This document shows positions 45,631 to 57,717 of a stretch of DNA of 64,000 bases, piece by piece. How positions within the stretch are numbered: position 1 is the first letter of the stretch; each line of letters starts with the position of its first letter. Origin of the DNA: Macrocybe gigantea (taxonomy: Eukaryota; Basidiomycota; Agaricomycetes; Agaricales; Callistosporiaceae). A program made the translations under genes and the position numbers. The notes beneath the pieces were generated by a model, which did not search any database, had not been told where the DNA came from, and saw nothing but the letters and a program-made list of their open reading frames with translations. The stretch is from NCBI GenBank assembly GCA_011319805.1, contig SJRY01000143.1, positions 124,001 to 188,000 on the forward strand, in the 5' to 3' direction.

Positions 45631-47980
45631 AGACAGATCACAACCTCTACCCTGTTATCCTTCTCGCTCATCCTCTGCCTGCTTGTTCTAGCTCATCTTC
45701 TGCGCTTGTCTCCGCTCTTCTACGACCGTATCCCTCGTCCTCTCTCTTTCCTCGGCCCGCGCATCTACCCCTCTTCCATTTCCAAAGCCACTCCCCTTGG
45801 ACTGTCATCATCTGCGTAAACCGCAACCATTCACCTCCGTTCGAATGATACCAACGCCTCCTAGATCTATCTAGACTGCAAAAATTAAAATCATCACAGG
45901 TTTCCTGATCTCAGAGATCATAGGCCTTCTTCTGTGGAAACGCTTGTTGTTGAGCGGTTGTGCTGTTTTTCTCGCTTTCGGTTTCTAATCGCTGCTGGTC
46001 ATTTTTTGGTCGTTGCTATCAGTGAACGCTATATATTTGCTTTTCACCTTGTCCGTAAGAAGAATCAACTATGTCGTGTATAGTAGGTTGGCATTGTCTG
46101 ACAAACCATTGATCAGTGAACATGTGAGGAAATGCTGGAACGCAAGTCTCTTACTTGAAACTCAAAATTTAATGAAAGAGCAAGAAGCCACGCTGAGTGT
46201 TATTCATCACGTGTATCCCTTGTTCGTCTTCAGCCTTCGTATCTCTACACAGATTCATATACCCGACAAGACAGATGAGCCCAATGCATCAGTAAGTTCT
46301 AATGTACCGTGTTCTACGAAACTATGGTTCTTGAACATTCAGAAACTGGAGGGATTGTCAATCGAAGAATTCCTTGAGACAATCCACTTGAAGTCCAGCG
46401 TCGCGTGGTACATTATTTGAAATTGCTCAGCCAGTCCTAGGTGGACGGAAGCATAGCGGAAGTCTTATTCGCCGGACAGGCTGCCATGCACATTCACTGT
46501 CCATCGAAGGCCGCATCTCGCACCACTAAAACTGGCGATCGTTCCCGGATCAAGAGATCGATGATGATGGAACGAAAGCTCATTTTCCTGCAGATATACT
46601 TGTTCTGTCGACTCGTAGGATGAAGTTTATGCATAGGTTCGGTCCAGGTTGGTCATCACTACCAGAGGTGCTGATGCTAGTCTATCAGAACATCAGCAAC
46701 ATATGCGTTCATTGCGCACTGTAATCCGCTGGAATGGAAAGTATGCTTGGTGATCAAAATGCGAGGCTTGCGTGGACTAACGATACCGCCGCGGTGTAGC
46801 ACGGCTAGACTAGAGAAATCTACTAGGACTGCCGTAATCGTAAGTACCCGCGAGTACCCGCATGATCTATGGATCACTAATGCTATCTCAAGAAGTGCTC
46901 TGACAGACGCGCTAGTTTGCATAATGCGCACGATGACTTGCCATTCTTCTCCATAACGTCCGTTACTGTGCCGGTGTATCGGATGAACTATCTTAGAGTG
47001 AACGGCTGTTCACACATTCCGTTTACCATGACATTGAAATTGCGATGCGGCTGGCCAGTTTGATCTGCATCACATGTCAAGATAGCAGAGCCGTTTGCGC
47101 GATCGGCCTCACACTCCTGCCACCATGCATTGCTACCGCTTTTATGAGAATGCCTAACCCAGTCTTGAGCGCTGATATGCAATTGCCGTGCTTTAGAAGA
47201 AGGCAGACTCACAAAGTCTAGGCATTTCGCTGCTCCAGGTATGTTAACGAACGTTTGAACTTGTAGGCGGGTGCTTGATTGCGGTGTTAACAGAACTTTG
47301 TATTGGTGTCCTTCGTTTGGCTCGCCAAAGTGAATGACCTATTGGGAAATCCAACTCCCGCAGCCTTGTAGCAATGGTGTTATCTTTCGAATGTGCACAG
47401 ATATGCCAGCAGAGTTTTCCTTCGAACTGACTTATTGGTATCATGGCGAAATTTCCGTGAAACGGATGGTAAAACATGAGACCACAGTACAACAACATGC
47501 ATGGTATTTCATGATGTACTCTTCCGATGATCGGATGGCCATTAGGATTTTTTCTTCGCCGGTGAATCCTGGGCCTTGCATTGACACGACGCGTCTCTTT
47601 GCGAAGCCCTTGGACCTATTCGATCATGGAATGTCGCATTCTGGAAACAGCCATCTCCGATCACCATCCTCTCAGTCCTAGTTGCAGCACTCTATGGTGT
47701 TCATTGCGAGCTAGGCAATTATGGGAAGCAAAAACCTGGTCATCTTTGTTTCGTACATCCCCATGGGATGTCCGAATTCTCTGGCATCGTTCTGAAGCGA
47801 TGCTCGAATTATCAAGCTGCCGATACAAGTTCCATCATGGGAGGGTAATCAAACATATAAAAGGTTGACAATGCAGCCAAACGGACTCATCTGCACAGAT
47901 TCGTCTGCTGTACTCAATTAGAGTGGGTACAAAACACTTCTAAGTTGACATCGCTGACTGACCAGAATTTCCCCAGAACA
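45631..47980. other. 2.3 kb intergenic stretch
   Basis: No gene was recognised. The longest frame (46013-46420, 135 codons) has no domain. At 46845-46865 AGTACCCGCG is repeated twice. The right end holds the promoter of the secreted protein gene at 47981. Confidence 0.4.
47856..47863 (+). promoter_or_regulatory. TATA box of the first secreted paralogue
   Basis: TATAAAAG lies 125 bases before the start codon at 47981. The second paralogue has ATAAAAGG near 49586 at almost the same distance, so the spacing is conserved between the copies. Confidence 0.55.
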
Positions 47981-48602
47981 ATGAAGTTTGCTGCCATCTC
48001 CAGCCTTCTCGCTCTTCTCGCTTTCCCGGTCTTCGCTAGCCCTGTTGGAGCAGTTAACGACTACGAAGTCGTGTCGTACATTCCCTTCATCAAGCAAGGA
48101 GGGCTGACGACTGTTCCGAACGCCGCTGATGGCGTCTACACGAGTTATAATGAGACTCACCTTGCATTCTATGGCAAGATTGTCAGCACCGATGCGCCGA
48201 TGGTCACAGAGTGAGCTATGCTGTTGATTGATGAGGATGAACTCTCATACATTTTTCTTTTATGCTCACAGACGATCTGACGAGCTCGCGGAGCGTCAAC
48301 TGACGTGCGACGTGAGCTGCAACAACCAGTTTGCCAACCCAGCCGACATTCAAGGTGCCAACAATGGCATGGCTAATCTCCTTGCCACTCGTCCATCCTT
48401 CAGAGGCTCGGTTTCCTTCGTGTTTTCGAACGTTTGGGCATTCGGCTGCGACTACGGTAATGGACAGACTGAGTCTGTAAGCCAGTGGAACTTCGACGTT
48501 GGCTGCGTCAATGCGCAGTGCTCTACTTCTCAGGGAGGTTGGAACAGCCACCACCAGTGGGAGAGCACGTACGGACGTGAATTCGGCGGATTTAATTGCT
48601 GA
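47981..48602 (+). CDS. secreted six-cysteine pro-protein, paralogue 1
   Basis: Two exons (47981-48210, 48272-48602) encode 186 residues. Residues 1-20 are a signal peptide (MKFAAISSLLALLAFPVFA). A pro-region to residue 85 contains SYIPFIKQGG and NAADGVY. It ends LAER before Gln86, a monobasic processing site common in fungal secreted proteins. The mature part of 101 residues starts QLTCDVSCNNQF and has six Cys (three possible disulfides), the block VWAFGCDYGNGQTES, and the end GREFGGFNC with Cys as the last residue. I do not recognise the family, and no catalytic motif is evident. A close copy follows at 49713. Confidence 0.85.
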
Positions 48603-49712
48603 ACTACGAGGCAGGTCGCACTAGAGAGGCTGTCCTAGTTTGTTGTCGATGTAGATAGAGATTATCGAGTTGATGCCGATAGCCTTGTGTTCTGATCATT
48701 CGGACTTGAACTAATGTGGAACAATGTCTGAGAAAATTAGACCGCTTCAGCCCGTTGATCACAGCACCGAGACCTAACATGAGGTGTAACATACGTTACT
48801 TGAGGTTGGGAGTCTATCCTTCTTTTGGGCACTCGGATCATCGAGTAACAGTCTCGATAGTTCCTTTGGGAGGTTGAATGGGGGGGTTCTTCGGAAGTCA
48901 ACTCTGCTGAACCGGGTTGTTCTTTCTCTGTCTTGGTGCAGATCCCGATCGAGGAGTGATGGGGTTATAATTAGACCAGCAGCTATATCACCGCCCGCCA
49001 ACCTCGCCCATGCAAGATGGAAGGAACGTTGATTGAGACAGAAAAGTGAGCGTCTAATTCGGTGATACGGACTATCCATGCAGTAAAAGATGGCATCTCA
49101 CAGGCGTCGCGGTGATGGACGGGTCACAATGCATGGCGGCGTGCTCTAGCGTGAACTGAAATGAAGCCGGGATGCAATGGCCAAGGCGCTATGCTATGCC
49201 AAATTAATGCGTCAGAATCCACTCCAGTGTCCCATGGCAGCCCGAGGCCCAGCTTTTGCGACAAAAATATACAATGAAACGAGTCACCATATAGTGTCTT
49301 GACTAAAAGACAGTGAGTAAATTTCGATGTGGTGTAAGTTTACCCTTTCTCGGCACTGAAACTTGCGGACGAAACACAAGAATAAAGCGGCGATGCAGAG
49401 TTGGAGAAGATGAGTAATCTATTGTCAAAATTTGAATAGAGTTGACCCTCAGTGAAGAAGCCTTACCGGAAGATGTCTGGACTCGCAATGGAGATGGTGC
49501 TTTGGAATCTGCGAATGGTGATGATTCTAGGTCGACTCAACAACAACAGAATAAGCCCGTCGAGACCGTGCGGCCGCTAAGTGGCATAAAAGGGTGCCAT
49601 AGGACGGAAGAGCAAGCCATAGTCAGTCTTTTCTGCATAAGAGTGATAAAGGGTAAGTTCGCTAAAGAGGGCGTACCACCACCGATATTCTGATACTATT
49701 TTCTCTAGAGCC
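48603..49712. other. spacer between the tandem paralogues
   Basis: This 1.1 kb stretch has no gene. It holds the 3' flank of copy 1 and the promoter of copy 2. Confidence 0.5.
49585..49593 (+). promoter_or_regulatory. TATA-like element of the second secreted paralogue
   Basis: CATAAAAGG lies about 127 bases before the start at 49713, matching the position of TATAAAAG in the first copy. Confidence 0.45.
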
Positions 49713-50331
49713 ATGAAATTCGCCACTGTCCTGAGCCTTGTCACACTCGCAATCCCTGCCATCGCACTACCCGTGGAGGCGGGGACAGAGTACAGGGTGA
49801 TAGCATATATCCCGTTCATCAAGGACGGCCAACGAACAACTATTGCCAATGCTGCCGATGGCGTATACGTGAGCTTCAATGAAACTCATCTCGCGTACTA
49901 TGGCATGGTTGTTAATACCGAAGCTTCAGACGTTTCTGAGTATGCGCACACCTTTAACTATCTATTTCATTCCTTTGGAAGCTAACCATCTGTTTCACAG
50001 ACGGGGCGAAGAACTTGAAACACGTCAATTGACCTGCGATGTCAGCTGCAACAACCAGTTCACGAGCGCGGCCAACATCCAAGGTGCCAACAACGGAATG
50101 GCAAACCTTCTCGCCACCAGGCCATCTTTCACAGGCTCTGTGTCCTTCGTTTTTGCAAATGTTTGGGCATTCGGCTGCGACTACGGTAACGGACAGACTG
50201 AGTCTGTAAGCCAATGGAACTTTGATGTCGGATGTGTCAACGCACAGTGCGGCACGACTCAGGGAGGTTGGAATAGTCACCATCAATGGAAGAGCACTTA
50301 CGGTCGCGAGATTGGAGGTTTCAATTGCTAA
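49713..50331 (+). CDS. secreted six-cysteine pro-protein, paralogue 2
   Basis: Two exons (49713-49939, 50001-50331) encode 185 residues, with the intron in the same place and phase as in paralogue 1. The signal peptide is MKFATVLSLVTLAIPAIA. The pro-region keeps YIPFIK, NAADGVY and FNETHLAYYG and ends LETR before Gln85. The mature 101 residues differ from paralogue 1 at about ten positions and keep all six Cys; the pro-region is much more diverged. This contrast suggests selection on, or gene conversion of, the mature part. The function is unknown. Confidence 0.85.
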
Positions 50332-51329
50332 TCTCTGCGCTACCGAACATGCCCACGCTATACTAGTTACTTTGCCTCTTCTTTTCAAGCGTCGAGTCAA
50401 CAAAGCTTTTCGTCGAGTAGTGTATGAATAACTGATGAGGTGAACTTGCCAAGTCAACTTGGCCCAGAAAGGTGAGTGCCACAAGGACCAGTCAGGTGCA
50501 ACTGCGCCAACAGAGCACATGTTATCCAGGAAGAACATGGTCACATTGGGTGGCAATGCTGGTCTCGAATGTCCAAAATGGTCAGTTTATGCACCTCATG
50601 GTCTTGGGCATCAAGACCACGGACAGCGTGTTTCTACTCTGGCTACGGCAACTCTGCTGCCTTTGATACTCAACCCACTGGCGCCGTGCAGCTGCGGTGC
50701 AAGTCCTCATCATTGATTTGCTCCATCGACTCGATAGATGCCGTTCCCTACACTGTTTCTCTTTTCCGGATCTCATGCAGGCACAATGGGGCTTGTTCAC
50801 GAGCTTGCCATCAATGATCTGCTGAACGGCTGTCGGTTGAGCATTGGAATACATACCTATGATTTATGCACTCCGATACGTGCAGTCTTTGACGCCCAAT
50901 GGCCTGCGGAGCACATCAACTCTATGTCCAATCAAGGTGACTGGAACAGAATCTACGAATTCATGTTTGGCCATGCCAACGATTTGGACAAAGTGAGTTG
51001 CCATATCCTGTCCTTCAATTCAATATCCGACTTTTCCATCAATGATCGACCAAGTGTATAGAAGGATCATGTTCACGCCCAGAAGGTGGGAGGCATTGCT
51101 ACCACGGCAGACTAGTAATCGAACGTGTGTGCCGGCTAGAAATACACGATGTCCACGAGGCGGACAAAGCACCACATTTGTTAGGACAGGTGCGCAGACC
51201 TGTGAAAACCTCTGAAAGGCTGGATGGTTTTACAATGGACAATGGCGAAGCAGGTCTGTGACATTGCTCATCGTGTTTCTGCCGAAGTCTTGTTAAGTGT
51301 TTTACCCAGATGGAGTATCATTAATGATT
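50332..51329. other. region upstream of the MRH-receptor fragment
   Basis: This probably contains the N-terminal exons of the receptor-like gene that follows: a piece THTYDL-like, read as IHTYDLCTPIRAV (about 50850-50890), could be the start of an MRH domain, followed by DWNRIYEFMF. I could not join these to the downstream exons. Confidence 0.3.
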
Positions 51330-52080
51330 CGCTGCACGAGTCATAGGGAGAAGGATTTTTTGCCCGTCCAGATAGATTTTATTTGCGATCCGGAAGTTGG
51401 GGTCAGCAGACGAACTTTTGATCACAGTTAGGGTCACTCACTTTACCTGATCGTCAGGATGGGAGTCCAGTATACACAGGTCAAACGTCAGCCATCCGGA
51501 CTTTTACTTGGCCAACAAGGCATGGATGCGCCGTCGAAGAGGTTCAGGATATGGAGAACAATGAGACTTCGTCAGAGGATGAGAATAATGGAGGCGGGAA
51601 CGAAGAAGACAAGGATGACCAGTCAAATTTGCTCGACAGAAATCCCTCCCGTGCCGCATTGCAATTCTGGATGATAATTTTTCTTGTAATATCCGCGTGA
51701 GTCGTTGAACTGCTCTCATCTTAGAATATGCTTTGTACAAGACTTTTTTATCGCCCAGGGCCATTTTGATACTTGTATATATGCTGGGATCCTCTCCTCA
51801 CATCCGCCATCGCCTCCTCCAATTTCTGAAGGCAAGGGGTGTGCCGACGGTCAATGACTCTGTAACGGATCGTCCGAACTTGCCCACCTTTCACCCGAAT
51901 GACCTTGACCTGGTACAGTGGGCTCAAGAAGATATGGCACTCTCGGTAATTCATAGATTTGAGTCTGCTGAGGATGTGGAAGGGTACGGCTTAGACGGGA
52001 CGGATGAATACATCCCACTGCAAACTCCGAAGGCGCCGAAGCGAAGGGACTACGGTACCGTTAACGGGCAGTTTTGGTAG
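51330..52080 (+). CDS. mannose-6-phosphate-receptor-like (MRH) type I membrane protein, C-terminal part
   Basis: Visible parts in order are VQIDFICDPEVG, then GQTSAIRTFTWPTRHGCA, an F-x-W-x-T-x-x-x-C signature of MRH lectin domains. A very acidic stem (SSEDENNGGGNEED) follows, then one membrane helix QFWMIIFLVISAAILIL rebuilt across the intron 51697-51758. A 90-residue cytosolic tail with the acidic and tyrosine-containing end EYIPLQTPKAPKRRDYG reaches the stop at 52078-52080. The layout matches Mrl1/M6P-receptor proteins that cycle between Golgi and endosomes. A TAG at about 51429 and a frame step at about 51455 break the MRH part, so this is either damaged or sequence error. Upstream exons are not resolved. 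A GGA adaptor gene, whose family sorts such receptors, lies 2 kb away. Confidence 0.5.
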
Positions 52081-52503
52081 GCTGCTGTATTTGTGTCGAC
52101 TTTGTTGTAGATTGTGGTACGCATGGAGATTATGTGGTTCTTCGACTAGGACGTGCTAAGACCGGGGTATAACGCACTTCAATCAAAGAGATGTAGAGCT
52201 GAGCTTGTTCAACCGTTGGTTCCGGAAATGTGGATTATGCAGGGACGAGATAGTCAGCAAATGCGATGAGACTATGCCATTCTCACATATTGTGTTCAGT
52301 TCTCACTTGCAATTATTGGTCAGTCCGAGAGATTCATGTGAACCTTGAACAGTGAACACTTGGATTCCGGATTCGTGCACCCAGCCGAGTGTTAGTGCCT
52401 TCATCTCATAATTAGAGTTTTGAAGAATTATTCATTAAGTACAGAACGTGGAGGTTATGGGAGAAGAATCAAGGAGGCTCGAGATTTGTTGCCAAACGAT
52501 CTA
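52081..52503. other. intergenic between convergent genes
   Basis: I see nothing beyond the 3' flanks of the two converging genes. Confidence 0.45.
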
Positions 52504-52956
52504 TCAGAGAGAGCAGTACCCTTCCCTATAGGCATAAAAATGCATCAACAAACAGAATCGAATCCCACAGAAACACCGAACGCACCTGCCAGGATAAAGG
52601 TAACAGGTCACAGACCCATCGTCAGCCTTGTAAATGCCGGAAATGGACCCGTAATCAGACAAGGCGCATCGGCCGATGGTCGTCACCGCTCTGCGTACGG
52701 CGGTGTCAGCGTCTATTGCTGTCATGTTGGCAGTGCACGCCGTGGTGATCACGCAATTCCGAAGTTGGATGGTCGCGCGTTTGGATGAGTCGCATGCGAT
52801 GGGGTCTTGGTTGTTGAGGTTCTTGCTGACCAGCTCCAGGCAGTCTTGCGCGGCGGCTCCGGGGAATGGGTGACAATCCTGGGCCGCTACCGCCTCAAAA
52901 GTGACTGCTGCAGTAAGGAGTGCAAGACTGAAGGCGGTAGGTCCTTTCATCTGCAT
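52504..52956 (-). CDS. small secreted cysteine-rich protein
   Basis: The start MQMKGPTAFSLALLTAAVTF gives a signal peptide probably cleaved after AVAA, before QDCHPFPG. The mature protein has eight or so Cys in pairs like QDC and ALSDYGSI, then DGSVTCYLYPG. A 60-base intron (about 52528-52587, gtgcgt...tatag) contains no stop and is a multiple of three, so its retention would not break the frame; spliced, the end reads GREGYCSL. The TCYLYPGR end recurs, from memory of the family, in uncharacterised Agaricomycete secreted proteins. The function is unknown. It lies opposite in strand to the two secreted paralogues and is unrelated in sequence. Confidence 0.78.
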   Translation of the reverse strand: MQMKGPTAFSLALLTAAVTFEAVAAQDCHPFPGAAAQDCLELVSKNLNNQDPIACDSSKRATIQLRNCVITTACTANMTAIDADTAVRRAVTTIGRCALSDYGSISGIYKADDGSVTCYLYPGRCVRCFCGIRFCLLMHFYAYREGYCSL

Positions 52957-53381
52957 AAGTGTATCTATGGTCAGCACAAGTGAGACAAACTTTGGGTAGC
53001 ACTCAGGAAACGTACCACGGGCTGTCTTAGGGCAAGAATGGCCAATGATTCGAGTGTTCTGCGCTTTTAAGTTTTAATAATCGCCACCACATGCCATTTG
53101 TTTTGAGAAAAGCAGGGAGCCGAAGAATAAAAGCTGCTAAACTGCTTTTGGGTGGACAGGCGAGGTAGAGTCAGCATCGACAGCGATTTCGTCCTACGAA
53201 GGCTCTCAGTGGGGCTAGAGACACTGGCAGGACTTGTTTGCGTCGGTTTATTCTTCCCTCCTTGACCACACGCTACGAGATGAGGAGGCAGCGTACGTCC
53301 TGTTCAGTGCCCATCATATCTCACCTAGAACGATAAACGGTTGGAGGAGCTCATTCGATTATTTACCCGCCATATTTCGCG
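52957..53381. other. divergent intergenic region
   Basis: It holds the promoters of the secreted protein on the minus strand and of the gene at 53382. No other feature is seen. Confidence 0.45.
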
Positions 53382-54019
53382 ATGATGGAGGACCCTCATT
53401 GTCATGCGTTGGAAGAACTGCCATCGGCAGCGGCTGAACGAAAGAGAGTTCGTGAGCTGTTAGCACGACGCTCGGACGCAAGCGATGGCGAGCTGGCCGA
53501 GTTGAGCACGCCTTTGGCTATCCATCTCTCTCGTGGGTTGGCGTACACCATTGGGTCCGCTTTGGGAGCACTCCCACCCTCTACGGAGACATGCCTCGCT
53601 GCATTTCTCGTGCACAACAAGGTGGGGCTCACTGCGGGCGCTCGCGCATGGTCCAAGCACGCGCACCGCTCTCAGCCGGCAGAGATGGCGGAAGACGAGC
53701 GCGGGAGGCGCAAGGCCAGCGAGGGCTGGTGGGGCGCGCCGTCTGGTCCCGTCGCGACTGTCAACGAGAAGGCTCTCGCGTTGTTTTGGAAGGTCATGAA
53801 CGGCGCGAGCTGGCGGAACCTGCATTGGCTCCCTCATCAAGTGCTCGTCTACGAGGTCAGAGTGCGGAAGGATACGGGCTGCGCTGGTCCCAAGATCAGA
53901 GCGCCGATCATACCTCGGACGATGCGCCTGTGCTAGAAGCAAAGCCTTGGATGTTTCGAGGATTTGTCGAGCCTATGATGGAGAATGGACACGAGCTGGG
54001 ATGGAAGCATCCAATATAA
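53382..54019 (+). CDS. conserved protein of unknown function with one frameshift
   Basis: A single open stretch starts MMEDPHCHALEELPS and includes AIHLSRGLAYTIGSALGAL, TVNEKALALFWKVMNG and LHWLPHQVLVYEVR. Near 53860 the frame steps by one base; adding one A gives SAEGYGLRWSQD and then PWMFRGFVEPMMENGHELGWKH up to the stop at 54017-54019. The last blocks have the look of a conserved fungal family I remember only as hypothetical. Total length is about 210 residues, with no signal peptide; a weak hydrophobic stretch lies near residue 55. No function is assigned. Confidence 0.65.
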
Positions 54020-54308
54020 CCACAGACAGTGGATGCAGTATTATACGTTCTCGCACACGATGAAAATCCAATTATCATTCTCGGTGAACGATTTTGAGCT
54101 CTTCTAGGTCGTATTATAATTTATGACTTTCCTTATAACTGAGAAAGGATTGTGTCTTACACGTATTAGATGCACAGTAACACTGCCACGCGCAACGTTG
54201 ACGAAACGCCGGAAATCATCATCAACTCTAGCTGAGCTTGATTGTGAGCCTCAGATCACCTACTCCTCCACTCTAATTCTCCTCTCATTTAGACGATCAT
54301 CTCAAAAG

Positions 54309-56161
54309 ATGATGTTGACCAGTCCAACAACCACAAGTTGGACAAAGACATCCCCTATCGAGCTCCTCGTCACCCGAGCCTGCGAGCCGTCACTCCCAGA
54401 GCCGAACTATGCCCTCCATCTCGAAGTCGCCGAGTACATCAACACAAAGAAGGCCAACAAGTGCGTCTTACAGGCTCTCTTTCCCGCAATTCATCCTGTT
54501 CTGACGTTTCTGGAAGCCCTCGCGAAGCAGCCATGCTCGTAGCTCGTCTAGCGAACCACCGAAATCCACACGTCGCCATCCTCGCCCTCTCCCTGCTAGA
54601 CACCCTCGTCCAATCATGCGGATACCCATTCCATTTGCAGATCGCCACCAAGGAGTTCTGAACGAGCTCGTCCGCCGGTTCCCTGAGCGACCGCCCCCGT
54701 TTCCTGGACCCGTCATGTCTCGAATTCTCGATCTCATCCACGGATGGAAGGAGGGCATCTGCACCGATTCGAGGTGGAGAGAGGACTTGGGCAACATCAG
54801 AGACATGCATCGGCTGCTGACTTTTAAGGGATACCGGTTCCGGGACAACCCTCGCCGTCACCAGTCCGCCAATCCAGTCGCTGTGAGCATGCCCTTTCCG
54901 TGAATCGGCTTATCCTGCTTATCATGTCCCGCATTCCAGAACCTCAAATCCGCTGAAGAGTTGGAAGAAGAGGACAGAGAAGCGCAGCAAGCCAAGCTGC
55001 AAGAGCTCATTCGACGCGGGACACCCCGCGACCTTGCCGCCGCTCAAGAGCTCATGAAGGCCTTGGCTGGCGCGAATCCGGACGCCAAACCGGACTATCG
55101 GTCGCAGGCGCTCACGGAGCTCAATAAACTCGAGCAAAAGGTCATATTGCTGAACGAGATGCTGGACAATGTAGACGTCGCAAGAGGAGAACAGTTCGCT
55201 TCGGGTGATGCGTATGATGTGCGAGGTCTACCTTTGCCTTTTCAATTCACTGTTGCTGACAGTACGTCTGTCTTGCTCAGCAAGTATCGTCTATACTCAA
55301 GACCGCACGGCCGAAGTTGCAAAAATGGATATCAGACGCAGAATCGGATGATCCAGAATCCCTAGGTTGGTCGTTAGATATTTACTTGACCCTCGATTGC
55401 CTTACTCATTTGTATTCTTTCTTTTTTCCCAGATACCTTTCTCCAGATCAACGACCAAATCAACACGGTCCTCAATCGCTATGAAGCGTTCAAACAGGGG
55501 GACTATGCCGCTGCTGCCAATCCCATCCCAAAAGAACTGTCAGGGGGAACGTCGAAGAACGAGACCTCGCTCATCGACTTTGACGACCCACCATCGACCA
55601 CCACTGCACCGACGACCTCTGGGCCTGACGACCTCGCGGGCCTTTTCTCGACATCGACATCGTCCTCTCAGCCCCCGATGCCAGCCATGATGCCGAACAC
55701 AGTGCCGGCGCATGTCACGCCGCAGGCGCAGGTCGCACCAAGCATGGCCACAGGCACCTTGTTCGGCGGCGCAGGTCTGCAAGCCCCAGCGCCTATGGCG
55801 AGAAACGGCGGCGGAGGCGGAATCGGTGGCGTGTTCAACCTGAACATGATAGGGGGCGCGCCGGGTCTTTCAAGACCGAGCGTCTCGCCACCACAGGTGT
55901 CTAGCACGCCGCCCGCGGCGATCAAACTGCCCAGCACACCTGGATCCAATTCGCCAGCGCCAAATTATTCAATCCTCCCCATACGCACATAGGCGCACCT
56001 ACGCCAGGCGTGGGCATGGGCATGGGTATGATGGGCGTCATGACGCCCTCGGCGCCTGGCGCCTCACAGACGCAGCAGCGCCCACCGGGGCAAGTAACCT
56101 GTCGACGAGTAGTCAGGCTCAGGGAAAAGACCCATTCGCAGACTTGGCTGGGTTATTCTAG
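54309..56161 (+). CDS. GGA-type clathrin adaptor (VHS and GAT domains)
   Basis: Five exons. The VHS domain covers SPIELLVTRACEPSLPEPNY, read as IELLVTRACEPSL, NPREAAMLVARLANHRNP, LALSLLDTLVQSCGYPFHL and ICTDSRWREDLGNIRDMHRLL. It binds sorting signals of cargo receptors in the trans-Golgi network. The GAT part (LQELIRRGTPRDLAAAQELM, shown as LIRRGTPRDLAAAQELM, then LLNEMLDNVD and LNRYEAFKQGDY) would bind Arf-GTP and ubiquitin. A long Pro/Ser/Met-rich hinge has LIDFDDP, a clathrin-box-like sequence, and the protein ends KDPFADLAGLF. No GAE ear domain is seen after it. Two single-base losses are inferred in the hinge (about 55971 and 56082); restoring them joins the hinge to the DPF end. Confidence 0.85.
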
Positions 56162-57717
56162 CCATTGACTTCTTTCATTTGTCTCTTTGTAGGCGCATGC
56201 TCGGCATAATACTAGCGTCCGTCCTCCTCTTCCTGATTGGGATTCCTCGTACAGGGACATACCACAGTTGTAATATTCATGCGCTGAAAACGAAGTTTGA
56301 GACATTGTATATCTCCATTGCGAGTCGTCTATAATACAGTCTCTTTGAAGAGAATATCAAAATTCGTCACCAAAATCGGATCGCATCAAGTCAGTAATTC
56401 TGTACGCCCGGTTGGAAAGCACACCGTGTATTTGCGGAATTCGTTCAATAGCAAAAGTACTATGGTTGATCGGAAGATCACTTAATAAGCGTTGTAGAAT
56501 TCGATGCCTTCCTGGAACAACGATCAAACATCCAAGCCACCAGCTACCATGCAGACACGGTATCACGGAGAGGTCGCAAGGGGATCCTATGTGTGGCACT
56601 GACAACCTCACCTGGGGATTCTGAAGCTTAGGCAAACTCTGGGTATGGTTCCGTATCGTCCACCATCTGAATGATATCTTTGACATTCAAAAGTCAGGGT
56701 TGATGTCCAACCAGAGACCCTAGAAACACAGACGACGAGGCAGGCGAGTTCCAGCAAATCAGAAATGGGGGAGCAACGGTGCTCATGTCGGGAATGGTAA
56801 CGACTGAGTCACAAAGACCACGTCCAGATGGAAAGCAAAGTCGTGATTACAGTGTTCTAAATGAATTAACATCAACATTCGATGTTCATATTAAGGCCCT
56901 CGATCAGGCTGCTCTGAAACACGAAAAGAGACGAGGCTAACCTCTGGCCAAGCATAGCAGATAGTTATCGGCTCTCGCGATATCGTTTCATGGGAGTTCT
57001 GCTAGGGAAAGAGCGTCGACTTGTAGGGGCAGATGATGAAAGGTGTTCCGAAATTGTTTGGCAAGTGCCCTGTGGGTTTTCAAAGCCGATGCCAAACAAA
57101 TAGACTGCATGGCTGTCGCAAGTTGTGTCCGCCATATCACATTAAAGGCTCTCGCGAGTTGCATCACTGTCCATTACGGTCAGTCGCCCGTAAGTACCCC
57201 CAACTCTCTGAGTATCCGGACTTCATGACGCGCGAAACCATAGATTTCCCCCCGACAGTGCACAGCACCTTCTAGGACTGCAAACGTGGCCCAGGCGTTG
57301 CTTGTTTGCCTTTTTGGGTTTTTCCAAGCGCAACAAAAGAAACAGCCTTTGTGCCACTCAACGACGGCAGGCCATGAACAAAAATGGCGATTTATCCATT
57401 GGAAATTGCCTTTAAAGGCTTTTTTCTGAAATATGGGTCGCGACCAATCCGCCGTTATTTCCTTTTTGCACTACGCGCCGGTCGCTTTGACCACTGGTCA
57501 CAAAAAATGGGCGATTGGGTCACTCAACGCCGTCTTTTTTGCCTTTTCAAGTAAAAATTGAAAAGTTGGTGAAAACCAATCCGACCTGGATGGTTGAAGC
57601 TGGGACAGCTTTAAAGGCGAGCAATGTGGGCCTACCATGCACCAATCGTACACGCCCCGCTTTCTCTTCTGCCTCCATTTCCAAGCCTCCCGTTTCCTCC
57701 GCCTTTAATCTTGAATC
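56162..57717. other. 1.5 kb intergenic stretch
   Basis: No gene was recognised. The right half, 57290-57620, is rich in A/T runs and contains CTTTAAAGGC twice (about 57411 and 57610). It precedes the zinc-finger gene and may be its promoter and leader. Confidence 0.4.
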
